DNA of 64,000 nucleotides from Thereva unica (taxonomy: Eukaryota; Arthropoda; Insecta; Diptera; Therevidae): positions 156,440,393 through 156,504,392 of the forward strand of contig OX465281.1 in the NCBI GenBank assembly GCA_949987705.1. Reading direction: 5' to 3'. A program made the position numbers and the translations under genes. Positions 1 through 10,012 of this stretch are shown one piece after another. The notes beneath the pieces were generated by a model. That model saw nothing but the letters and a program-made list of their open reading frames with translations. It was not told the DNA's origin and made no database searches. Position 1 is the first letter of the stretch. Each line of letters opens with the position of its first letter.

Positions 1-1233
1 ACGATCGTTAAACCTGTTGTCACTTATGCTGCTATAGTTTGGTGGCCCAAGACTAAACAGGTTACGTCGATCCTCAAGTGCAGCAAGCTGCAACGGCTTG
101 CTTGCCTCTCCATTACCGGAGCTATGCGGACCTGCCCCACAGCTGCAATGGAAGCAATCATTGGATTGACCCCTTTGCATCTCTTCATATGGAAATCCGC
201 CGCCATAAGTGCCTTGAGACTTCAGATCTCATCCAACTGGCCCCATACGGTCAAAGGACACATGGATATCCTTAAAAATATCCCAAGCATTTCCATCTGC
301 CGCGTATCCGACCATATGGTTGGTCAACTACGATTCCAAAGGAAATTCAAAGCAATTATCCCGGATCGCTCTGAGTGGGAGGAAATTATTCTTCCTAGGG
401 ATCCAAACCATCTCCACTGGTTTACTGACGGGTCAAAGATGGAACATGGTACAGGGGCTGGTGTCGCAGGACCCAACTCCAAGGTCTCGATTGCAATGGG
501 TAAGTGGCCCTCTGTTTTCCAGACTGAAATACATGCCATTGCGACCTGCGCTAGGCTCAACCTTGAGAAAGGTCTGAAAGGCGCCAACATTAAAATCTTT
601 TCTGACAGCCAAGCTGCCATCAAGGCACTCTCAACGTGGAAGTTTTCTTCCAAAATAGTAGCAGGGTGTTTTGACGTACTCCAGAGCCTGACCAGAAGAA
701 ACGAGGTCTCGCTATGCTGGGTCCCCGGACACTGTGGTATCGAGGGAAATGAGGCTGCAGACAGCCTCGCTAGGGAGGGGTCTGAGACGTTGTTCCAGGG
801 CCCAGAACCCTTCTGTGGCATCTCTTGGTCCACCTCCAAGTCCTTGATAGAAGAGTGGATTAAGAAAATAAACCTAGCCTATTGGGAGTCAGTCCCAGGT
901 CTTAGACAGGCTAAAGATCTTATAAGACCCTTTGCCTTAAGGGGCACTATTACTCTAAACAGAGCGGACCTAAGGCTGCTGGTGGGCTATCTCACTGGCC
1001 ATGTAGGACTGCGGTACCACCTCCACAACCTAGGACTGTCTCAAGAGACAGAATGCCGACTCTGCTTGGAAGGCGATGAAACTTCCACACATATTCTTTG
1101 TGAATGTCCTGCTCTGATCTGGCTTAGAAGAAGAACGTTTATCAGAGAGTTCTTGAGCCCTGCCCAAGTCCGGTCTTCATCAACTAAAGACCTTCTTGCC
1201 TTCATTCGGAAGGCCGATAGTCTGTTCCGCTAG
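1..1233 (+). CDS. LINE ORF2 C-terminal part: end of reverse transcriptase, RNase H, C-terminal zinc knuckle
   Basis: The frame is open from base 1 (410 codons); the first ATG at 124 is internal, not a real start. The first 40 residues resemble the region after the LINE RT fingers/palm (PVVTYAAIVWW, then LQRLACLSITGAMRT). An RNase H domain follows, with the acidic residues in order: D143 (FTDGSK), E176 (TEIHAI), D202 (FSDSQAA) and D254 (GNEAADSLA), plus the WVPGHCGIEGN block. Near the end is a CxxC...HxxxxC knuckle (CRLCLEGDETSTHILCECPA). RNase H plus this knuckle is typical of I/LOA/R1-group insect LINEs; the clade is an inference. The enzyme would remove RNA from the cDNA hybrid during target-primed reverse transcription. 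No stop or frameshift interrupts the visible part. Confidence 0.85.
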   Translation, partial: TIVKPVVTYAAIVWWPKTKQVTSILKCSKLQRLACLSITGAMRTCPTAAMEAIIGLTPLHLFIWKSAAISALRLQISSNWPHTVKGHMDILKNIPSISICRVSDHMVGQLRFQRKFKAIIPDRSEWEEIILPRDPNHLHWFTDGSKMEHGTGAGVAGPNSKVSIAMGKWPSVFQTEIHAIATCARLNLEKGLKGANIKIFSDSQAAIKALSTWKFSSKIVAGCFDVLQSLTRRNEVSLCWVPGHCGIEGNEAADSLAREGSETLFQGPEPFCGISWSTSKSLIEEWIKKINLAYWESVPGLRQAKDLIRPFALRGTITLNRADLRLLVGYLTGHVGLRYHLHNLGLSQETECRLCLEGDETSTHILCECPALIWLRRRTFIREFLSPAQVRSSSTKDLLAFIRKADSLFR

Positions 1234-1281
1234 TGGGGTACGTACACAATAGGCCTAACTTGGCCGCAGTGTTCACCATAT
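1..1281 (+). mobile_element. 3' end of a non-LTR retrotransposon (LINE) with RNase H
   Basis: The open frame starts at the window edge, so the 5' part lies outside. The coding part ends with TAG at 1231-1233, and a short non-coding tail runs to about 1281, where the inverted-repeat end of the next element begins. No clear poly(A) tail is visible at the junction, so the tail was probably cut by that element. Confidence 0.8.
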
Positions 1282-1296
1282 GGGTCTAAGTGCCAA
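1282..1296 (+). repeat. Left terminal inverted repeat of the DUF7869 transposon
   Basis: GGGTCTAAGTGCCAA is perfectly complementary to 3721-3735 and 3857-3871. A shortened copy (GGGCTAAGTGCC) lies inboard near 1509. Confidence 0.75.
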
Positions 1297-1545
1297 TTTT
1301 ATTATTTGGAGATATAACAAAAAAACATAATAAAATAAACAATTCAATGAAATAATTATTTATTTTTACTTAAATCAATTAAACACATATCTTATAACTA
1401 CAAGAAGTCGTAAAAATTCTAACAAAAAATGGATTCCAGGAAGTAATACAAAATAAATATTCATTATTTTAGAATGTCTTAAGTACCTTATGAAATAATA
1501 TTGAAAATGGGCTAAGTGCCGTTATCAAAAATATTAAAAAAGTTC

Positions 1546-3600
1546 TCAGCTTTCGGTTTGATTAATCAAATGTTCGTAGAATGCTTTATTTTCGGTAGGT
1601 ATGTATGGTAGCATGTTCTTCAAATCTTGCAATTTTTCCTTTGAAATATTATTTCGAGCTTCTAACGCTGGCAAAGTGTAGCTTTTTAATTGGTTTGGAG
1701 ACTTGCCTTTTTTGAAAATGTTGACACTGTCCCACGGTATTGAGTCATTATGCGATTCCATTACATCAACACGAGGTAACTTATCTTTTTCGACGCGGAT
1801 CCAACAAATAGTTGATATTTTTAACTTGGTAGTATTTAAGAAATCCGTGGAAGCCTTATTCAGGTCTTTAAAATCATTTTGGTCCAAATTAACCACTTCA
1901 AATGGATTTTTGTGACATGATTCTCGTATCATTTTTTCCACATCCTTTGGTTCAAAGCATTTAACTACTTTCTTTCTTTTTTCAATTTGAGCGAAATCTC
2001 GATCGCAAAACATGAAGGAGTGACCACTGACCAAGTATTTATGATCAATAATATCATAAATGCCATTAGCTACTAAATAGATCAAGGCAAAAAGAACCAT
2101 TCTATTCTTGTTCTGTCCTATGCAGTTATCACTCCAAATAACTGCATGCTTTTTTAAAGTCTTAGACGATATCATTTTTAGTACCTTTAATATGGAAGAG
2201 CCGACCTCGTTACCACCTCTTCCTGCATATGACTCATTCCAGAGGCACATGAAAGCTTGTTGATTATCAGCAATATGAACACATAAGTTGTAGCATGATA
2301 GTTGCCTGCTATAAAACATTTGACTATGTGTCAGTGTTGGTATGAAAACTACTTGTTGCATACCCATGGCCATCGTTATTTTGTTACTAGCTGGAGACTG
2401 AGATTCTATTGAATCAGCTTTCATAGCCGTTTGTGCACTCTCAGCTTTACTATGATGTATTTCTAACTCTACAGTATATTTCGTTTTATCTCTACCTCCC
2501 GAGCTTTTTACTTTTGCGTGCAACAAATCGCACTTTGGACAAGTATCGGTTCTAGGACGTCCAAACTTCAAATTAGGAAAATTATTTTTGAAGGCTAAAT
2601 AGTAATATCTGTAGTTAACAGGAGAATCAGGGTATTTTTCTTTAAATGCCATGAATAAACGATTAATATTCAAATCAGGGCTTAGATACAATTTTTGGGT
2701 ATCATGTCGACTGTAATGACTCTCCTGATATGGGAATGATTTTATATGTTCTATTACAAGATTTTCTTCATCAGGAGTAAATTTTCTCGGCTTGTTTCTT
2801 GATCCCCGGTTATCTTTATAAATATGTTCTCCACTCCTCTTTTTCTCTAACAAAGTCTGTACTTTTTTATGGCTTATGGCAAATACTGCTTCAAACGTTT
2901 TTCTGCATACCTGGACGTGATTACCGGTGCCATCAGGCAACGTATAGGCTACAGATATCTGTCTGCGACTTTCAGATTTACTAGCATATGTTCCATGACG
3001 TCTTCGACCTACAGGTGTTATTTGAATGAGGCTGAGTAAATAAGTACCTGAAATAAAATATTAGTGTCAAAATATGTGTTCATTTTTAAGTTTAATTAGT
3101 AATAGTTTATAATATTATATCTACCTTGCTTTATTGAGTCTCCTATACTATAATATTCCTTAAAAATCTCTTCTTTTCTGCCGCGGGAGAGAAGCGTACA
3201 TTTAAACTTGCACTTGCAATTCACCTGATGAAACATAGCATTATTTTTTATTAGGAAAAGCGTCTAAAATATTCGCATTAATTAATATTATTATTTAAAC
3301 CGCCGAAACTAAAACAAAATCGACAGATCTGCCGACCGTTACCGTTGTGGCAATTTGAATTTGTTGACATTAAAACGACTTGGAAGAAACACATTGCTAT
3401 ACTACCCAGAGTACATTACAACATGAAAATCAAAATATTAATAACAAACTTACCTCTAATAATGTTTTTTTTGCGACTGTAACATTTCTTGATGTTTTGT
3501 ACTCCTCTCCATGTAAACGACGTTTCTTTTGTTCCACCTTAATATTCTGTTTATTACGTTTTCTCGGCACATTTCGACCACTCGATGACGGAGCGTCCAT
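1546..3600 (-). CDS. DUF7869/GQN-motif protein, three exons, candidate transposase
   Basis: The spliced model is exon 1 3600-3454 (ATG at 3600, 49 codons), exon 2 3224-3125 and exon 3 3047-1546. Donors GTAAGT and GTAGAT and two CAG acceptors keep the phase, giving 582 aa. The N-terminus is basic ([17 protein letters not shown]) and nuclear-localisation-like. A cysteine cluster spans the exon 1/2 junction (CKCKFKC). [11 protein letters not shown] follows near residue 250. Then come a WNE block (about 354), [10 protein letters not shown] (D about 389) and [11 protein letters not shown] (D about 431/433). These acidic blocks are conserved in a second, decayed copy at 16194-18075. The family is widespread in insects and usually of unknown function. 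Being enclosed by inverted repeats suggests it is a transposase, perhaps with a DDE-type fold; that is inference. No stop or frameshift is seen. Confidence 0.75.
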
Positions 3601-3720
3601 TTTTTACCGCGTAATTTAGTCAAATAACCGCTCGAAAACAATAACACCATGCTAACAGCCACCCCACCCCCAACCTTGCCTGCACGCGCACAGGCACAGA
3701 CCCTTTTGAGATAAAGCACG

Positions 3721-3871
3721 TTGGCACTTAGACCCCGCCACAATTTTTTTTGTGTGTGAGTAAAATTTTAAAAGAAACAGGCACCTTGACCCATTTGGAT
3801 ATTATTAGGCTTGCCACATAGATTGTATTTTCGTAAAAATATTGACTTTTGATTTTTTGGCACTTAGACCC
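3721..3871 (-). repeat. Right terminal region with duplicated inverted repeat
   Basis: TTGGCACTTAGACCC occurs at 3721-3735 and 3857-3871, with a degenerate GGCACCTTGACCC near 3780. This spacing suggests several transposase-binding-like motifs at one end, or two overlapping element ends. The outermost copy joins the broken env gene. Confidence 0.65.
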
Positions 3872-4399
3872 TTTAGACTTACAACCCTTCAATTGGTAGT
3901 TTTCCTTAAAAGGCAAAGGGATTCTAATTTCGTAAATGACTTTATCTTGCACAATTCTAGCCCGCATTTCGCTGATACGATATAACGGGAGGAGGCTATC
4001 CCCTTGTAGAGTCGCTGAGATTTTTATATTACCAGGTATTTGTCTACGTACCGTGGAGAGAATGTTTTCTAATTGGTTGGGTGTGACTATAGATGGGTGT
4101 GGTTTACCATTCCGGGCTCCTGTGACCAGATCCAGGACATTATTAAATACGTTTTCGTATCGCATAAGGGTTAATGTAGTTAAGGAAAATATTGAATCTA
4201 GTTCTATCATGTTATGGTTGCTAGTTGTTGAGTTTTTTATTTCGTTAACCTTTGCTCGGAGCGCTAAGAATTTAATATTAAGGCTCATTATTTGATTTTC
4301 CATTGCTACCTGAGTCTTATTGAAAACGTTTATAGTCGTATCGATTATTGTAGTTTGGTTTTTTACAAGATTGAGTAGGTGATTTTCATCACTCTTCAT
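3872..4399 (-). pseudogene. Truncated env-like gene of the gypsy provirus
   Basis: About 176 codons remain, beginning at an ATG (4399) directly after stop codons. They contain a long asparagine-rich, coiled-coil-like stretch and a block ending in EIRIPLPF, features of the env (baculovirus F-like) proteins of insect errantiviruses. The frame runs into the inverted repeat at 3871, so the C-terminal half and membrane anchor are absent. The upstream N-terminal part is not open. It is a broken relic; family assignment rests on position after integrase and on this conserved block. Confidence 0.65.
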
Positions 4400-5154
4400 T
4401 CTTTATCAAGATTTGGATCGTGAAAAGGTGTAATTTCGTCCCTAGGTAGTCCTAATAAGACGATGTAATGTGACTATGTGGGCTTGTAGCAGTATTTCCC
4501 AGACGAGGGATTAAATTGGCTAAGTTAGAGCTACGTCCTTACTAAGAAGAGAGGAATCGTCGCTTGAGAGCAAAAATTTTTAAATCAAATGAGATGGGAA
4601 TAACTTTAGATATCTGGATGCATTTAGTTTTGGTGCATTGTGATCATCCTCAAGTCAAGAGGTAGTAGTCTATGTATCTTAGTTTGTCCACTTAATGAAA
4701 GTGAATTTAAAGTTTCAGTAGTAGAAGAATTATGACTACCAAAATTAAAGAATCTAGCAGATTTATACTAGAGATAAGGGGTAGTTTTGCTTGCGTAAGA
4801 TGTGAGGTGTATTTTCAAGAAGTTTTGATTTAGGTTATGTTTTCGGTTGTTATCGACCGAATTCAAAAAGATATAAAAGTAAAGAGAATTGTCGTGTAAT
4901 GTAAAAATTTCTTTTGACGTTTTCAAACTACTACTAACTACTTTGAAATAACTAGAAAGATAGAAAAGTCAGTTATCGAGAGTGGAGGGCGGTTACTCCA
5001 TGTATGGTTTGATATCATTATTGTGTACCACCTTTTGTTATCTTCCCACGTCAATAGTGGAGTTTTCGTTTGAATTAATGCATGTTATTTAATAAGGTGA
5101 CCGCTGACCTTGAAGGCAGTGACAGTGTAATCTATGATTTAGATGGGTTTCGAG
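4400..5154 (-). other. pol-env intergenic region with a degraded copy of the pol 3' end
   Basis: There is no long ORF. 4993-5097 is a diverged duplicate of the last about 35 codons of pol (5162-5267): it matches the INSTEN...VVHNNDIKPYM region but has an in-frame stop. The rest (4400-4990) is AT-rich with no recognisable motif and probably held the lost env N-terminus and leader. Confidence 0.55.
4993..5097 (-). repeat. Partial duplication of the pol C-terminus
   Basis: The sequence aligns nearly end to end with 5162-5267, including CCATGTATGGTTT and the encoded INSNENSTIDVGR. It is about 170 bp from the parent copy and carries a stop, so it is a non-functional direct duplicate. Confidence 0.65.
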
Positions 5155-6573
5155 TTAGTGAGACTCCATGTATGGTTTAATATCGTTGTTGTGTACTACT
5201 TTTTGCTTTCTTCCGACTTCAATAGTAGAATTTTCGGTTGAATTAATGTATGTTATTTCATAAGGACCTTCCCATAGCGAAGAGAATTTATTTTTCCGCA
5301 TGTGATTTCTCAAAAGTACTTTATCTCCTACATGGAATTGTTTTTCACGGGACCGACTATCGTAATACACTTTGGATTTCTCCTTTTGTTTCATTATAAA
5401 TTCTTTAGCGCACTTATAACCATGTTGTAAGCGAGCTTTAAGTTCAGAGGCATAGTTTTCATAATTGTAAGTAATTTGTGGTGTGAGTTTGAGTGTACTC
5501 GGGATTTTAGGCGGGAATCCGTATAGAAGCTCGTATGGGCTGTAATTGGTAGCCGTATGAGGGGTAGTGTTGTACACAAAAATGGCATAAGAAGTCCAGG
5601 AGTCCCAAGTGAGCGGGTCTTTATCTACGTAGTGCCGCAAATATTCTGCCAGCGTTCGATGACTTCTTTCTAAGGCCCCATTTGTTTGTGGATGGTAGGC
5701 AGTAGTTTGAAGTTTGCGGATTTTCAACAATTTGAATACCTCTGTTGATAGCTTACTAAGGAAATTGCTACCTTGGTCAGTGAGAAGAGATTCTGGGATT
5801 CCGTGTAGGCACACGATATTTTTAACGAATGATTCTGCGACCGTATGGGCTTCCATATTTTCCAATGGTACGGCTATAGAGAATTTAGTCAGGTCGTCCT
5901 GAAAGGTCAATATATATTTATTTCCTTCATAAGGGCAAGGAAGGGGGCCTACGATATCTAGCGCCACCGTCTCAAATGGCCTAGAGCTAGTGCTAGTTAT
6001 CCTCATGGGTATAGGTGGTTGCTTACATAGCTTGTTTTTCTGGCATGAGGCGCATTTTGAAATATGATTTTTTACGTCCTTTATAATGTCAGGCCAATAG
6101 AAATTCAGTTTTGTCCTTTTTAAGGTTCTGGTTACACCCTGGTGACCACCGAAAATGTCGTTATGGTATTCTCTCAGAACATTAATTATGTCATTCGGGT
6201 CCGTAAGTAGTTGTCTAACGTCCGTATACAAATGTACATGGATGTTATTATCTTGAAAGCATTCCGATAGGAGAGTTATCTCATTAGTAGCGGCCAGTCC
6301 CAGGTTAGGAACTGAGATATGCATGCTATCCATGTTATTGTTCTGTGCGTATTCTAATAGCTTGGTTAGTAATGATTTTAGACTGTTATAGTCCTTCTCA
6401 GTGCCTAAGGGAAGAAATACCTTTAGTATGAGATATTTTTGATTAGAGTGGTGCACTTCGACTACTTGATCACTTGGTTGGAAGGATTCGGTACTGCCAA
6501 ATAGTTTCTTTAGATATGCCTCTTCACGGCTTTCGGTTAAGGGTAGTACGTAGATTTTAGTTTTTATATTATT
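5155..6573 (-). CDS. pol: gypsy pol, integrase part
   Basis: The frame is open from the Helentron-like insertion (6573) through the ATG at 6456 to the stop at 5155, at least 433 codons. Counting from 6456, an HHCC zinc-binding region lies at about 97-141 (HND...HQG...CASC). The DDE core is D167 (LDIVGPLP), D227 (TDQGSNF) and E263 (NGALERSH), with DD35E spacing. The C-terminus (VGDKVLLRNHMRKNKFSSLW) resembles the GPY/F-type DNA-binding region. Integrase would join proviral DNA to the genome. It was originally one ORF with the RT/RNase H segment at 7324-9390; the insertion at 6574-7323 separates them. The visible half has no stop. Confidence 0.9.
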   Translation of the reverse strand, partial: NNIKTKIYVLPLTESREEAYLKKLFGSTESFQPSDQVVEVHHSNQKYLILKVFLPLGTEKDYNSLKSLLTKLLEYAQNNNMDSMHISVPNLGLAATNEITLLSECFQDNNIHVHLYTDVRQLLTDPNDIINVLREYHNDIFGGHQGVTRTLKRTKLNFYWPDIIKDVKNHISKCASCQKNKLCKQPPIPMRITSTSSRPFETVALDIVGPLPCPYEGNKYILTFQDDLTKFSIAVPLENMEAHTVAESFVKNIVCLHGIPESLLTDQGSNFLSKLSTEVFKLLKIRKLQTTAYHPQTNGALERSHRTLAEYLRHYVDKDPLTWDSWTSYAIFVYNTTPHTATNYSPYELLYGFPPKIPSTLKLTPQITYNYENYASELKARLQHGYKCAKEFIMKQKEKSKVYYDSRSREKQFHVGDKVLLRNHMRKNKFSSLWEGPYEITYINSTENSTIEVGRKQKVVHNNDIKPYMESH

Positions 6574-7323
6574 AACTTCCCAGTATAGGAAGTTATTGTA
6601 ATCGGTCCGAAAATCGAAATCGAAAATTTCAACGTATTTTCATCTTTCAAGGTCCCAGGAGCATTTTAAGCAAAAAATTGGGAGGAAGTATGTGTGTGTG
6701 TGTGTGTATGTGCGTACGGATGTGGTCATTTTTTCCTGCACGATATCGCGCGAACCAAAACTGATATCGGCTTCGTTGAGGTGTTGTTCGAAGGGTATTA
6801 ACCGAAATATGATCTGAAAAGATTTTCATGAAAATCGGTCCAGCCGTTTTTTTGTTTGAGCGACGTAAGTGATTTTTGTACCTGCACGATATCGTCCGAA
6901 CCACGAAAGATATTGACTTACTTGAGGTGCCGTTCGAAGCGTATTAGCAACAATATTATCTGAAAAGATTTTTATAATATTCGGTCCAGCGGTTTTTTGG
7001 TTTAAATGACTGAAGTGATTTTTGTACCTGCACGATACCGCGCGAACTAAAAACTATATCGACTTCATTGAGGTGCCGAAAAACATTCATACATCAATTT
7101 TATATACATTTTCGTCATTTTAATCTGGTAAGTGCGCACATTAAGTTTGACATTTTAGCGAAAATATTGATAAACAATTGTGACAAATTCTCAGTATTAT
7201 GCATATATTCTATATTGCCTATTGTTCATTTATTATTAAAATATCCAATCATAATATTCAACATCCATCATACTGGGAAGTTGATCGTGTGGACCGAAAG
7301 GGTCGAACCCACATCCCAACTAG
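6574..7323 (+). mobile_element. Helentron-like non-autonomous element, copy 1 (HINE candidate)
   Basis: The 750 bp element starts AACTTCCCAGTATAGGAAGTT (a short stem-loop) and ends CCCACATCCCAACTAG. An inverted match to the 5' end, ATACTGGGAAGTT, sits about 50 bp inside the 3' end, followed by a hairpin-prone tail. TT flanks both sides (6572-6573 and 7324-7325). Removing the element plus one TT joins pol in frame (...HTLNNIK...). Inside are about 140 bp tandem units (CCTGCACGATATCG...) and a GT microsatellite. There is no coding capacity. Insertion at TT with asymmetric terminal inverted repeats fits Helentrons/HINEs; that class is inferred. Confidence 0.7.
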
Positions 7324-9390
7324 TTTAGTGTGTGTAAGGTTCCTGTTATTTCAGTGAGTTTGAAGTTTGTTTCCTCCTCAGACGGTTGTATATGAGTTTC
7401 GGCTTGAATATTGGATGTTGGCGAGCGGTCTTCACTTTCTTGTGCCTGCCTTGCTTTGCTTCTGGTGAGAATTCCTACGATTCCGGTCTTATTTTCCTGT
7501 TGCTCCACTTGTATCCTGCTTAGAGCGTCTGCGTTCGCATTTTGCTTTCCCGGTTTGTATTTTATTTTATAATCGTACTCTTCCAAGAGGATCTTCCATC
7601 TCATCAACCTGGACGATGGTTCCTTCAAATTCATTAGCCATTGGAGGGGACGGTGATCTGTGATGATAGTAAAGCTCTGCCCGTAGATATAAGGTCGGAA
7701 CTGCTTCACTGCATACACGATAGCCAGTAATTCTTTTTCCGTTGTGGAGTATTTGGCTTCTGCTTTGTTCAGTGTGCGACTAGCATAACAGATGGGCTTG
7801 TCCCGTCCAATTTCTCCTTGAGACAGGACCGCGCCCAGCGCGACGTCGCTAGCGTCGGTCGTTACTAGAAATTCCCTCGTGAAGTCAGGATACGATAGAA
7901 TTGGTTTCTTTATTAATTTTTGTTTTAATTTTACGAATGCTTCATCGCATAGGGCGTCCCACTTAAACGGAACATCTTTCTTTAGGAGATTTGTGAGTGG
8001 CTTGGCAAGTTTTGAGAAGTCGGGTATAAATCGCCTATAATAGCCAACAAAACCTAAGAACGCCTTGATGTCCTTCTCCTTTTTAGGTATAGGGTATGTC
8101 TTGACCGCTGTTATTTTTGCCGGGTCAGGCATTAATCCATTCTCAGAAATTACATGTCCTAAATAAGCAAGTTCTTTTTTAATGAAATGACACTTGCCCG
8201 GCTGCAATTTCAAGTTGTGATTTCTTAAACGTTCGAATACTTTCATTAGCTTTTGGTTATGATCGTGCAAATCATATCCATAAATTACTATGTCATCCAC
8301 GTATACGAAGCAGTGGATGCCTTGCAAACCCATCAACACATTGTTCATCAGCCGCTGGAACGTTGCCGGAGCATTCCGTAATCCAAACGGCATTCGGTTG
8401 TACTCAAAATGTCCGAAAGGAGTACTGAACGCTGTTTTTTCCTTATCGTTTCTATCTACCAAGATCTGATGGAAGCCACTTGCCAAGTCCAGGGTACTGA
8501 AATATTTTGCTCTACCATGTTGATCCAGGATATCTGTTATATTTGGTAGGGGATACGCATCGCCCACAGTCACGTCATTGAGTTTACGAAAATCCACCAC
8601 CACTCTCCAGCGCTTTTGACCAGAGTCATTCGCCTTTTTTGGTACTAGTAGGAGCGGTGAATTCCACGGACTGTAACTGTGTCGTATGATGCCATCCTCT
8701 AACATTTCATCTACCTGTTTATGTACTTCTTGTTTCTGAGCCTCAGGTAACCTGTAGGGTCTAGTGAAAATGGGTCCCTTACCAGATTCCGTTAATATTT
8801 TATGAGTTGTGGTTTCTGTATACGTCAGGACATCACCCTCTAAATGGAAGAGATCATTGTATTCCCTACATATATCAGTAATGGAGGAACGTTCTTCCGG
8901 ATTGCAGTGATCCAATTTGATCAATTTTGCTAATTCTACTAATCGATTTCTTACTACGTCCTTCCCTTGGCTTTCTATAACATTAAATTTATCTAAACTA
9001 TCCCATTCTAAATTCATTTCTTCAGTATTAAGTTTTGAGTCTAATTCGTTAGTATTCAGCATCAACACCTTGGCGGCGCAATCTTCAGGCCTTGCAAGCA
9101 CACTAGCCACATAAATTCCAGGATAAACCTCTTTGTTCCGTAGAACTATATCTTGTTTTTCCCTAATAGGAACTTCGATTATGACTTCACTTCTCGCTGA
9201 CAAAGTAATTTCCCTTTTTAAATTATAATTTTCTACATAGTTATCCTCTAGACAAGGTTCGTTAATCGTTAGTATTTTGTTTTCTCCCACAATGGAGCCA
9301 TATTTTATACTACGTGAATTTTCCCCAAGAACGTTAGGGTTTGTTACTATATTTACCTTATTGCTACTAGAATTAGGAGATTCATTATTT
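7324..9390 (-). CDS. pol: gypsy pol, reverse transcriptase and RNase H part
   Basis: The frame is open from about 9390 (the GTG at 9290 is internal) to the stop created at the Helentron-like insertion. Counted from 9290: RT begins near residue 170, with WRVVVDFRKLN (228-238), LDLASGFHQI (267-276), [15 protein letters not shown] and the catalytic YVDD at 330-333. The connection is FLGFVGYYRRF. RNase H follows with DASDVALGAVL (about 475), STTEKELLAIVYAVKQFRPY and TDHRPLQWL, ending in NADALSR. This enzyme makes the proviral cDNA and removes its RNA template. Integrase continues in frame beyond the insertion. Confidence 0.92.
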
Positions 9391-9667
9391 GTTGTAGGTA
9401 GGCATACGCAATTTTTCTTCGTTAACCCTTTCTTCTTTGTTAATTTTTATTAATTTTTCCTTTTCCTGCTTTATTGGTTCATTCGTTCCTTGAATTTCAT
9501 TACCTCCTACAATGTCATGGCAATTACGAAGAGAATATACTCCGGTTGATTCAGGTCTTGGGAAAGAGCTTGCATTCCCCCTGTTTTCAATCCGTCTATT
9601 ATTTCTGTCGTCTGCCATGTTTTTATCAATTTTTATTTTTACAGTCTTCTTCGTAGTCTATTCCGAA
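9385..9667 (-). pseudogene. Linker between protease and RT, frame-shifted
   Basis: A lysine/glutamate-rich stretch (77 codons from 9618) ends at a stop at 9385 in a different frame from both the protease above and the RT below. In related elements this region is continuous, so at least one frameshift or an overlapping-frame arrangement is present. No catalytic motif is visible. Confidence 0.5.
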
Positions 9668-10012
9668 TTAATATTTATTTATAAAATCGTTTCCTATGAG
9701 GCCGTCATAGTTTAAGTTTACATCGTCTGGAACCAATTGGAACATGTGGTTTATTAGAACTTCTTTCTCGCCTTCATTAAGTATGAATTTACCATTGACA
9801 CATCCCAGACTGGACGCTGATTCCCCAAACAGGTTATATATGGTACATTTAGTGTCTACTGTGGAGTCTCTTGGCAAAATATTAGTGTTGTAAGTGAGGG
9901 AGTTTTTAATTAAGCTAAATTCAGATCCCGAATCTATAAGGAACGTGGTATAAGATTTTCTAGACGGGGAGAAAGGAACGCAGATTGAAGGTCCTTGTTT
10001 GGTAATACACAT
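9668..10012 (-). CDS. gypsy retroviral-type aspartic protease domain
   Basis: The 114-codon ORF contains the catalytic FLIDSGSEFSLIK motif (D-S-G) near residue 26 and a closing GLIGNDFI block (about residue 103), the normal order for a retropepsin monomer that acts as a dimer to cut Gag-Pol. It lies between the gag zinc knuckles and RT, in a frame different from RT. The start is uncertain because the domain is normally part of a polyprotein. Confidence 0.75.
   Translation of the reverse strand: MCITKQGPSICVPFSPSRKSYTTFLIDSGSEFSLIKNSLTYNTNILPRDSTVDTKCTIYNLFGESASSLGCVNGKFILNEGEKEVLINHMFQLVPDDVNLNYDGLIGNDFINKY

Larger units (their letters stand above)
1282..3871 (-). mobile_element. TIR DNA transposon carrying a DUF7869-type gene
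   Basis: The left end is GGGTCTAAGTGCCAA (1282-1296). Its exact reverse complement occurs at 3721-3735 and again at 3857-3871. Degenerate copies sit inside both ends (about 1509-1520 and 3780-3792), so the termini carry subterminal repeats. The only gene between the ends is the spliced DUF7869-type gene. The right end at 3871 interrupts the env reading frame of the neighbouring provirus, which supports 3871 as the outer boundary. No matching target duplication was found (ATAT on the left, TTTA on the right), so the two ends may come from a rearranged or chimeric insertion. The superfamily is not settled; a Sola-like or unclassified DDE element is possible. Confidence 0.65.

Noticed and set aside
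1703..1915. Plus-strand ORFs opposite the DUF7869 gene
   Set aside because: They are antisense shadows of a conserved, spliced minus-strand gene.
3456..3743. 95 aa minus-strand ORF next to exon 1 of the DUF7869 gene
   Set aside because: It overlaps exon 1 in another frame and crosses the inverted repeat; exon 1 has a proper start, donor and phase.
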